Below, piece after piece: positions 10,801 to 22,800 of a stretch of 64,000 nucleotides of DNA. The position numbers and the translations under genes were made by a program. Source of the stretch: Zygnema cylindricum (Eukaryota; Streptophyta; Zygnematophyceae; Zygnematales; Zygnemataceae); the NCBI GenBank assembly GCA_037447655.1, contig JBBHKE010001283.1:1-64000 (forward strand), given 5' to 3'. Numbering within the stretch: position 1 is the first letter of the stretch; each line of letters opens with the position of its first letter. The notes beneath the pieces were generated by a model. That model did no database searches. It was not told the DNA's origin and was given only the letters and a program-made list of their open reading frames with translations.

Positions 10801-13800
10801 AAGTTGTAATGATTGGGGTGGTATATGAAACGGTGGAGATTGTAGGGGTGAAATGACAATGTTTATTGTGATCGAAATTAAATGAGAGTTGACGATTACT
10901 TGAGGAACTTCAAACATTGGAATTTGAATAAGAAATAATGAATTTTTAGATTGGAAATACATGTGGTTTTCCAAAAAAATCGTTTTGATGAGGAAAAACT
11001 TCGTTCTAGAGCGGGGATTCTTTCATTGAAGAGGTGCATTGGTGGGTTCGAAGCGATCACCAGTTTATTACTTAACCACCTTAAAATATTATATTTTGAC
11101 GGAATAGCAGTATGTTGAAAAGGTTGATTTGTTATTTTGTATACTTATTGTTGTTTGATTATGGAAGGTTGTGGGATAAAATGAGGGTGATTTTGGATAA
11201 ATGAAAAAAAATCATTTTCAATACTTTACTTTTTGATTCACGCAAGTAGAGCATAGGCTAATTACATGTATATTGTGTATACCAAGATTGTTATTATTAT
11301 TAAAATCCATTCTTTTTTATGTTAAAGGCATTTGGGATGTTTGGGATGGCTATATGAGGTGTCACAGATATATACATTATAACCAAATGAGTGGAGGCAT
11401 TCCATCATCCATCGGTCAACTAACATCCCTCGAAACATTGTAAGACAAGCTATCGACACATTATCTACCAAGTGAAATTAGTGAATAAGATTGGTACCTT
11501 AGATAATTTTGCCTATAGTTAATGGTCAGAGAGGGTGGGAGCGTGTGAAGCAAGACAAAAAATAATATTATAAAGACCACTAAATAATGACTGTTACTTA
11601 TATTGTTAACCAAGATTGATATCCTATATAGTATTATCTATTTTTAGGGGTCGAGGAAGGGAGAGGAGTTCTAAGCAGGTGAAAGCATAAAATTATAAAG
11701 AATAATAAATAATAATAACAATTAATACTATAAACAAAAAGTATACAATAATAATAATCGATAATCATCAATAGTAATTAAAATGAATAAAAACGGAAGG
11801 AAACGATAAAAATCATCAATTATTATAATTATAAAAATTATCTTCAATAATCAGCAAAAATCAACAATGATTGTAAATAAATAATCTAAATACTTCAAAA
11901 TATTGATTGTAAAATAATTTTTCATCATGTTCATCTTGGTTATAACAATTAATTGTAGAAAATTATGATATTAACTAAAGGCTAATGGTAGTAAAACAAA
12001 AAATCTTTACTACTGATAAATAATACTAGTTACTAAACAATATGAGTTGATGAATAACATTGCTTAGTAACAAGAATGAAACATTAATAAAGATAGCTCT
12101 GAATGAATAATATATAACAAATTGTTTGACTAAAATTTGAGAGGTTTGGGGGTGGGGATGCGAGGTGTCACAGAGATTTATCTTACAACCAATTTAGTGG
12201 AAGCATTCCATCGTCCATGGGTCAACTTAAATCCCTCCAATATTTGTAAGAAATATACAAAAGAAATACAAATTCAGCAAATTGAAACATCCCTCGAAAC
12301 ATAGACAATTTTTTAATAGATAATAATAGAAAAAACAAGAACGATTTTTTAAAAAATATCGTCTATTCTACAGGAAAGGGCGTGAGAGGGCATGCTAATA
12401 AACAAGTGAAATGTAGTGATGATCATAGCAAACTGTTATTTAAAAAAAAAGAAAAAACTAAAGTTTCAACTAATAATAATAAAAAATAACGAGGAAAATA
12501 TTTTATAAAATTAGTAATTAACAAAATTGTAGAACTACAACTAGAATGAATAAAAATAATCAGTCACAAAAATTGATAATAATAATAGCTATATTTAAAA
12601 AGCTAATTGACATAAATATAAATAAATGAAATAAACCGATAACAATAAATCAAATAATATCGATGATAAACATTTAATACTAAAAATTGTTCACAATTTT
12701 AAAAAAAGTAAGGGGTAATCCTAATTAATAATTAATGATACGTAATCAATAATTGATAAAAAAAATCATAAATAATAACTTGAAATTTTGTTGGTTTGTG
12801 GGTGGGATACGAGGTGTCACAGATCTCTCAATAACAACAAGCTGAGTGGAATCATTCCATTCTCCATCGGTCAATGGAAATTTATGAAAGAATTGTAAGA
12901 AAATATATGAGAAATACACATTTTCTAAATTTGAAACGTTTTACAAAACATTGTAAGATACATTTTGTAAAAATAGTGATAGAAAAAAACACAAAACCGT
13001 TCCTTTCAACAATATTATTTTTTATGAATTGTGGATGGGCATAAGCGGGGGGGGGTAAGTAGCCAAGTAAAAACCAGTTATGATCATAACATTTCAATAT
13101 TAAAAAATAAAAAACAACATACTGCAATTAATTTAAATCGATATTGACAAATGATTTAAAATAATTTGTAATGTTAACATCTAATTATAAATAATAACAA
13201 GGAATAAATGAAAATGGTAATTTTTAAAATCAATAAAATCAATAAAATCAAACAGTGGTAATAACTAATCATACTAATTAGTAATTTATAAACAAAAACA
13301 AATAAAATATACCAATAATAAATTAGTAATATTTATTAGTAAAACTGATTTTAACAATAAAAACAATCGTGACTAGTAATGCTAATTAATAATTAAATAA
13401 AAGGTATTAACTAATCGTAAAACATAGACGATATTTAAAATTCATTAGTAACAATAATAAAGAAGTTTGGGATAAGGAGTTTGAGAGGATTGGGGATGGG
13501 GATGCGATTTGCCACAGAGATTTATCTAACAACCAATTTAGTGGAAGCATTCCATCGTCCATCGTTCAACTAAAGTCCCTCGAAATATTGTAAGAAACAT
13601 ACAGGAGAAAAACAAATTTTACAACTTTGAAACATCCCTCAAAACATTGTAAGACACATTTTGTAGTAGACAATAATAAAAAGCAAAAACGAACCTTAAA
13701 AAAAATTGTCTATTCTACGGAGCAGGGCGTGAGAGCAGTAGAAATAAGCAAGTGAAAAGTAGTTATGATCATGAAAATTATCTCTTAAAAAAAAAAAAAC

Positions 13801-16800
13801 TAATGCTACAACTAATTATAATCAATATAATTCAAAGAAAGAAATATTCTAAAAATACTGGTTATTATTTAAACTGTAAAATGAATAAATAGTAACCATA
13901 TTAAGTAAAATAAAAAAAAAGAATAAAAAATAATAATGGATAATAATAATAACTATTTACTAGAATCTTATTTAGATAAATATGAATAAATAAAAGAAAC
14001 CGTCAGCAGGAAAGTAATCAATATTGATGATGAATAGTTAATAGTAAAAATTAACTACAACAATCATAAATCACAGTAACTGGTAATCCTTATTAGAAAT
14101 TTTTAATACGTGATTAATAGTTATTTGAAACATCATAGATAGTAAATATACGATAAATAAAAAAAGAAACTTCATAGTCAGCCATGAGTATTTAATGATT
14201 AGCATTAGTAAATCTTACAAATGGGTGATAATAAAAAAGCCATTAATGGCTTGGGAGGTTTGTGGGTGGGGATATGAGGCGTCACAGATTTATAGAAAAA
14301 AACCAGTTGAGTGGAAGCATTCCATCGTCCATCGGTCAGCTGACATCCCTCCAAGCCATGTAAGAATCATAAGAGAAATACACATTTTCCAAATTTGAAA
14401 TGTCCGACAAACCATTGTAAGGCACATTTTGTAAAAATAGTAACACAAAAGAACAAACCTTTTCTTTGAACAAGATAATCTATTATGAATTGTGGATGGG
14501 CATGGGCGGGTGGGTAATAAGTAAAAACCAGTTATGATCATAACAATTTAAAATTAAAAGATGAATAAAAAAAGGAACAACATGCTACAACTAATTTAAA
14601 ATGATGTTGACAAAGATTTAAAAAAAATTGCTGTGTTAAGATTTTATTATTAATAGAATCATGAAAATCAATCAGGGTAATAACTGATTGTACTAGTTAG
14701 TAATTTATAAATACAAATAAGTAATATAAACCGATAATAAATTACTAGTAAATATCGATGATAAATATTAATCAGTAAAAACGGATTATAACGATTAAAA
14801 ATAATAGTAACAAGTAATGCTATTTAATAACTTAACAATAGGTATTAACTAATCATAAAACATAGATGATAGTAAAAATTCATTTATAACTATAACAAGC
14901 AATTTTTAGAAAAGGAGTTTGAGAGGATTGTGGATGGGGATGCGAGTTTTCACAGATGGCTACATAATAACCAGCTGAGTGGAAGCATTCCATCATCCAT
15001 CGGTCAACTGACGTCCCTCCAAACATTGTAAGAAATATACAGGAGAATTTTTTTTTTTACAGCTTTGAAACATCCCTCAAAACATTGTAAGACAGATTTG
15101 TAGTAGATAATAAGAAAATATAATAAAAGTGACCCGTTAAGAGTTATTGCCTATCTCCCTAGGTAGGGTTGTGGATGAGGGGTGGACGACGGTCAAGTGA
15201 AAACTGGATATTTTCTGAACAATTTTATGCATGATAAATACAAAACAAATCGTATTATAATCAATTTTAATTAATGTTGACAAATGATTCAATTTAATAA
15301 TATCACTAATTAGTTGCAAAAAATAACAATAAATAAATGGTAATAGCAATAAGTAAAATTAATAGGAATAGTCATTATTAAGAATTTGATAACTGTTAGA
15401 ATTCCGCAGATCCGGAATTCGGCGTGTCTTGAACGGCAACCTTTTTCCAATTCAATAAAAAAAGTAACAACTAATAAAAAGGAAAATCAACCGATATTAA
15501 ATTATTATTTATAATACTGATGATAAATATAGAACACTAGAAATAAATCACAGCATTAAAAAAAAAATAACTAACAATGCTAAGCAATAATCAATCAGTA
15601 GTGTTGGGTATCGGGTAAATTCATATCGCGATAGTTTCGATATTCGATATATCGAATATCGATCGAGCAGAATCCTCGATATATCGTAGCTGGACCAACA
15701 TCAACTATCACGATATATATCGCGATATATAGTATTTTTTTAAATTTAATATTTAATATTTTTATATAATATGCTATTTTAGTGAAAAAGGCAAATTGTC
15801 TGATACGCCACATACGACGTGATTTTTGTTCGTACGACGTGATTTTCGTTCCGTGACTTAAAGGCAGACGCCGCAAAATTTAACCGACAAAAAAATACTT
15901 ATTCTGTAATTCATATAATTACTCATTTGGGGTATGGTTACATCAGGAGGTCTCTGTAATAGTACGGACAGCAAAATTTCTGTATTACAGAAGCCTCGGT
16001 TACATCGCGTATCGTCTGTAAACAAGTTTTTACATACGTGTTTTGATTTGAGTGGTTCATTGTAAGTTGACGATCAAATCTCTAAAATCGTCAAAGATTT
16101 AAAAACCGACCATTTTCGTATAGAAATCCGTACTTGCGTATTAAGTACGTGTACTTCACAATGTACCTCAGAGATCTCCTTCACTCTGCTGACTTTCAGG
16201 AAAAAACCGTGTTGACTTTCAAGAAAAAACCGTATTTCTTTTGGGCAAAGATTTTACGGTCACCTTGTCCAAAGGCACGTGATTTTGGAGACCTGTAACA
16301 ATTTTCATTTTTTTTTTTTTAAATGCCTCGATATATCGGCGAAACGATATATCGGCGATATATTGCGATGTTTTGATTTTCGATATATCGAAGCATATAG
16401 GGTACCTGAAATTCGATATATATGTCGAATATCGGCAAAAGGTCCTCGATACCCAACACTATCAATCAGTAATATTTATTTAACAGGAAAAATGAAAAAA
16501 AAAAAATAAAAAAAATCATTATTAACAATAATAAGCTTGTTTGAATAACAAAAGTTTGGGAGGTTTGGGGGAGCGGATGCGAGGTGTCACAGATGGCTAC
16601 AAAATAACAAGTTGAGTGGAAGCATTCCATCGTCCATCGGTCAAATGACATTCCTCCAATACTTGTAAGAAATATAAGAGAAATGCACATTTCTACTTAC
16701 TGGAGACATCCCTTGAAATCTCTTACGATACATCACTTATATACTAGATAGATAAACAATTTAATCAATAATAATAAAATATAAGCTAAAAAATGAAATA

Positions 16801-19800
16801 AATAAGATTGATAATTTAGCAATTATGATTCTCATATGCGGGTGGAACAAAATATAGGGAAGAATGGGGGGGGGGTTTTAATTAACTGAAAATTGGGTTT
16901 CAACTCTTTCTTGGTTTTTTATTATAGTGCATTATGATGTTTGCTGTTTGCTTTATTACTAGTATTTTTATATGTTTTCCCATAATACGAAAATGTTATT
17001 TTAAAATAAAAAAAGCTTATATTAGAACTGATCATATTTAATGTTGAAAATTAAACAAAATACTTCATTCTATCAGTATGCCAATTAAACCTTTCTCATT
17101 CCCGTAATTGTAGTTTGTTTGTGGAATATCTATCTGGTCAAAAAGCTAAATTGATTTATTTACTTTTACAAAAAAAACGATAAATTTAATTCTTGTAAGA
17201 CTGATAGGGAATTGAAGCAGTTTTTCTCTTAGTAAATACTTCAAATTAATGGCGGAAACACGTTTTCGTAGACCAATAAGCGCAGTATTGGATAAAAAAA
17301 AATAGTACGTGTTGCATACGTCATATCTTACATTTGTTTGTTGTGAACTTGCAACTGGCGTTGAGTATAAAACTGGGTATTGGTGAGGATGTCACAGAGA
17401 CGTATCTGGCAACCAGTTGAGTGGAAAAATTCCATCGTCCATCGGTCAATTGAGACTTCTCAAGAGATTGTAAGAAGCATTTCGTTTGAATATATGTTTT
17501 TTCTCGATGTTTAGATACTAAATATTAAATGAATAATGTTTCATTTAAAGTGAGAGGGCCAAAAAAGGTGAGGCTGGTGTGAGAACCGATAGGTTTTTAT
17601 GCAATCAAAACATTAATTATGAACATTTAAGTGATTTTAATTTAGATTAATTTAGTTTTTAAGCAAAATTTCAAAAATATAAACTTGTGGGCTTGTATGT
17701 CATTGTAATCTGAGCAAACCAGTATATGCTCTCCCTGTTCGCTTCTTCTCTTTGAGCTCTTTCCCCACGCCTATCCCAGGTTTTTCTCCTACCCGCACAA
17801 TCCTCTTGCACTCACTTGTTCCTCCCTCGCCCTCTCCCTTTCAAAATTCAAAAAAATGAATAACCCACTTAGTAGTTGAAAGAAAGGTTGTAAACAACAC
17901 ACATTACGTAAAGTTATAATCTACTGGTGGCACCACACGCTTGGGGAAAACAATTAGATTTTTTTTTTCACTTAATTTAAATTTGAAAACGAGCAAATGT
18001 CAGTTATAGGAATAATAATAATGAACCTCATAAACAAAAAAAGCCATTGGAAGCGTGTGGAAGCCATATAAACAACTGTATTATTTCGTACATCTCAAAG
18101 TTGATGCTACAAGAAGGTTCAGAGTAGACTAGGAGTCTATGTTATTTTTTTTTTTATAACATCCTCTATGTCGGTTCCAAAGTTTTACACCATGAAGGTT
18201 TAGTTTTTGTAACGATACGTTTCCATATCAGTTCCAAAATTTCACAACAGGGATTCTTTTTCAAATCCCTAAAACAGGAATTGAATTGTGCTCTTGAATT
18301 TGATATTTTCTCATATGCCTTTGTGCAGGTCATTGAAAGATAACCTTTTGAGTGGGCTAATATCGTTCCCGCTAGATTACTGGGCATGGGTGCCTCAATT
18401 TGACTTTAGAAATAACTTTCTTTCCGGTTCTGCAATAGTGTATCAACATACACCAAATGTTTGCAACGTAACTATTGGGAACTGCTTCAATGACGACGAC
18501 CCTTTGCTGAAAAACTGTTCTTCAAACGGACAAAGAAACAAATCCCTGTGTTTGCAGTTTTGTAATGCTTCTCAACCAATGGGTGCATGTGGCGGCCACG
18601 GCATCTGTCCTGGTTTGAATAAATCTTGCATATGCGATGCTGACTATTTCACAGATATAAGTTTCAACAACACATGTAATTTCAGTAAGTCTCGACACTA
18701 TCCACGCTAATTGATATGGTCTTTGCTTTTCGCTTATGTGCCCCTTCCCACACCCAAATTAAAAAAATTGCGCCACCAATGTTACACCATATTCTGGGCA
18801 TTGTGAATTTTTGTCAACATGATGGATGCTAATCAATATGCAGTTTCTTTTTCATAACAACATACCGTCTATATTTATGGCAATGTATGTGTAGACGAAC
18901 CAGAAAAATGTAGTTTATGGGCTATAATAGCTTTTTTGCCACAACAAGCCTCTTAAAGTATTCACAACGAGTGATTTGAAACTCAGATAGGGTGAGGCCA
19001 AGTTAATGTAGGCCAAGTTAATGTATGGCTGTATAATGCCCGTTATTCATTATAGCTTGAGTTGGTGATTCATTATAGCTTGAGTTGGTGACAGAATTTT
19101 TGAAACTCTTGGCCCTCAGAGTAGGCAGATCCAAAGAAGCTAATCTAGATAGTGCTGACTCCTAACTTGATATAAACCCAAATGACTGACCCCTTGACAG
19201 TCAGAACCCTAATATAGATTCACCTCGTGGAATAACACTTTCTGTGTGCTCAGTTCCACCACAGAATGCAAAGTTAGAATATGAGATTCGGACACATTTA
19301 CCCACTTTGACTTTCCCTTAAAAATGCAGCCACTCCGGCAGACAAAAACTCTGACCGACTACACCCCTGTGTAGCCTAGACTCCCCTGAGTCCGCAGCAA
19401 AAAGAATCACTGAAAATGGTCAAGTAAATTGATAGTTATGGCTGGCCAAAGTTTACCATTTATACAAGGTGCTCTCTGGGAGAGGCAGCAATCTACCCAA
19501 AATTTTCTAAGTCCTATTCCCCCTCTAAAACTCTATCTACTGAAGTTCGGCACCAATCAAATTACTGTGTCGTACAGAAAAGTACAGGTGCCGGTTTACG
19601 ACATGGCCAAAATGTCGACATGTGTCAAATCAGGATTAGTTCTTGTAATCTCAAGAATTCCCGTAATCCAATGTTATCACGCCACGTGTCATCTGACGTG
19701 GCAAAGACCGTAAAACGCCAAAAGTACTATTTCCGTGATCGCGGCGCCTATCGCGGCCGTTCGATCAAAACCGGCTATAATCCTAGCCGCTGAAATTCGA

Positions 19801-22800
19801 CGCGCGGTATTTGTTTCGCCATCGAAACAAATGCGCGGTATCCGTTCTGTCCCCATACCGTATTTCGTACTAAATCAAACTGTATCTATGCACTAAGTAT
19901 CTATTCGCCGTTAAACGAATTAATCTACATGTAACGATTTAAATATTTATCAAACCCTATATATCGTAATATGTTTCCTAGACTTAACGGTTAGAGCTAA
20001 CGGCTAATGCAACTTGACGGACGGCAGGTACCAGGATCAATTCCTGGGTCAGTCAAGTAACTTTTAGTAAACCTATCTAATCCACCCCCTGTCTTCTCTA
20101 GTGAGCTTTAGGCAGCCATGGCTCTAGCTCCCTATCAAGCCTTCAGTGACTACAACAAGTGTGGGGGCTTCTCATCTAATCCACCCCCTGTCTTCTCTAG
20201 TGAGCTTTAGGCAACCATGGCTCTAGCTCCCTATCAAGCCTTCAGTGACTACAAGTGTGGGGGCTTGGAGAAGGGAGTCAGGGATAGACTGCCTTTGCTC
20301 TTTTTTTATAAAGACCTAGAAAATACTCAAATATCAACAATTTTATTGGGTTGCCATTGCCTCAAACATAAATTAGTGTTTTAAGATCGTGCATCAAAAT
20401 GCTGAAATCGTGTGATATGTCCAAAGTATAGTTCATTTTAGCAAATCTCATGATGTTTTCAAATTGTAGAGCCATCAACTTTAGCTGCGTACGAGATCTC
20501 TACATTGTTAAGTGATCACGTTGTCAGGCACTAAGCTTCCTTTTAACTTAGTGGCTCATCGTAACCACAAATAACTTTGGAGGTTTTAACTTAGTGGCTC
20601 ATCGTAACCACAAATAACTTTGGAGGTATTATAGGGACAGCGATGTGCAAATACATGCTTTTTGATGCCTGACTTAACCTTCGATTCTTATTCTTCTGAT
20701 GAATTTTGCAGAATCTCGTGGAATGGGATTATTAACACCGCCGCGAAAATTGTCCAAAAAAACAAATCAGTTTTTTCGTTACGCAAGTTCTGGATTTTTG
20801 TATTCTAAGGATAAGAAACCAACATGGATGGTGGCGACCTCATGGAATTGGACTGCTCAACTACCTAGCAGCAAAGCCAAAGATCAATCTAGCTGCAGTA
20901 AATGCCCAAAACTCATTGAATTTATTTTACTTTGAAGAAATAATGTGGAAATTAACTCTTTGGTTTTCTCTCGGCAAATGAAATTCCGTTCATGATTTTT
21001 ATGTTCATTTGCACACTAACGTAGCAAAACCACACTATGCTAATAGATTACAATTCAAGATGGTTAATTTCTTTTGTAATTTTTTTTGCGATGTGTAGAT
21101 ACATGCTGGATAATTTCTGCTTTCACTGCCATTGAACATGCTTATTACATTGCAAACGCGGGAACGCAACCACTCCCTGACTTTCCAGCCAGGCAAATGC
21201 TTAATTGCACCAAAATTAACTGTGCTAGAGGAGGTTGGCCAAACGAAGCGTTTGATTACGCAGCAAACACAGGTCTTTTACCATCAAAAAGATTCACGAA
21301 TGAAAGTACCTGCAAATTGGTCAATGTAAGTCAATGTTTATATTTTCCAAATATCCTCACTCGTGTTCTTTCTCCTATCTCTTTCAATTTTTAGGGTTTC
21401 CTTGTATGTATTTTACTCTCGCTTTCCTTTTTCTTTCTTCAATGCTTAAATGAGATATCTTGTGACCAGACAATTGATGACGATGCTTCCAAATATCTTT
21501 CACGTACTCCGTGTCTCCTCTTTTTTTTCTTTTTGACTTTAGTTTTCTTTTTTATCTTTCGCATACCTGGTTCTCCCTATCGCTCACTTTTCTTCAGCGT
21601 ATATATCCTGTAATTACTTTATTTAAATTCTTCACGTACTTCTAAAGCATTATATTCATGGTCTAATTTTTCAACTCTTAATCTAAGTACCCTGTGATTA
21701 CATTTTGAAAATTCGTCACATCCTTTTACAATATAACATTCGTGGTCTGATGATTTTGCAGAAATTAAACGGAATACAAATTTTATCATATGATAGAATT
21801 CGAATGAATGGCTGGAGTGGCCTCTTATTGGCACTTCAACAGCAGCCAGCTGTGGTGGCTATCGAGGCCAGCTCTTATGCTTTCAACAATTATAATCCTA
21901 AATTAGTGAGCACCTGTACCAAGTTTTAAATTTTTATAATCTACAGATGCCGTTTGGAAATATTTCAACGATGTCAAACCAACTTGAAATCGCTGCTGCA
22001 AGCTGTTTCAAATGCTGTTAAAATCACTGGGCTATCCTCAGGTTCAATGTGTCAAATTTCAAAGGTTCGTTTTGTGCATATTTAAGATCTAATTTTACAT
22101 GGTACACAATTATTTTGCTGTAACACGCATGTGTTTGGGATTGGTGCAGGGTGTCTTTGATGACGAGACTTGCTTCTCAAACGGGGTGGACCATGCGGTG
22201 TTAGTCGTTGGTTACGATTTGACAGCTGAGACGCCATATTGGCTCATTCAAAATTCATGGGGAGTCAATTGGGGGGATAAAGGATACATGCGTCTTAAAA
22301 TATCAAGTGGTTATGGGATTTGCGGAATCAATACTCAACCAGCTATTATACCAATAATGAAGCCCAAACGTAAGTTCGGTAAAAAACATGTATTCTGCTC
22401 AAATTTTGTGTGACTCAAAAATTATATGTAAGAGCAGCTGGCTATTATCATAGATGCTAGTTTGTGAATTAAATGAGTGATCATAAAATGCGATTGATTT
22501 TTTTGCAAATACCGTGGTAGGAGGTCACCGTGTTGATCTGTACGATTTTTTTTCTTTTTTTTTCTCCTCTTGGACATTTCAGTTGGTGATCTGTGCAACG
22601 TCAAAAATTTTGCACAAATACAACAGAATGCAACTATTGGTCCTGGAAGCATGAACCCATGTGGCAACGGTTTATGTACTTCAAACAACAAAACATATAC
22701 CTGTAAATGTATGGATCAATTTGTAGCCGTTACCAACACGGACGGAACACAAACTTGCGCTCCAGGTGAGAAACATTTTCTATTTTTAAACTTTGTTTTC

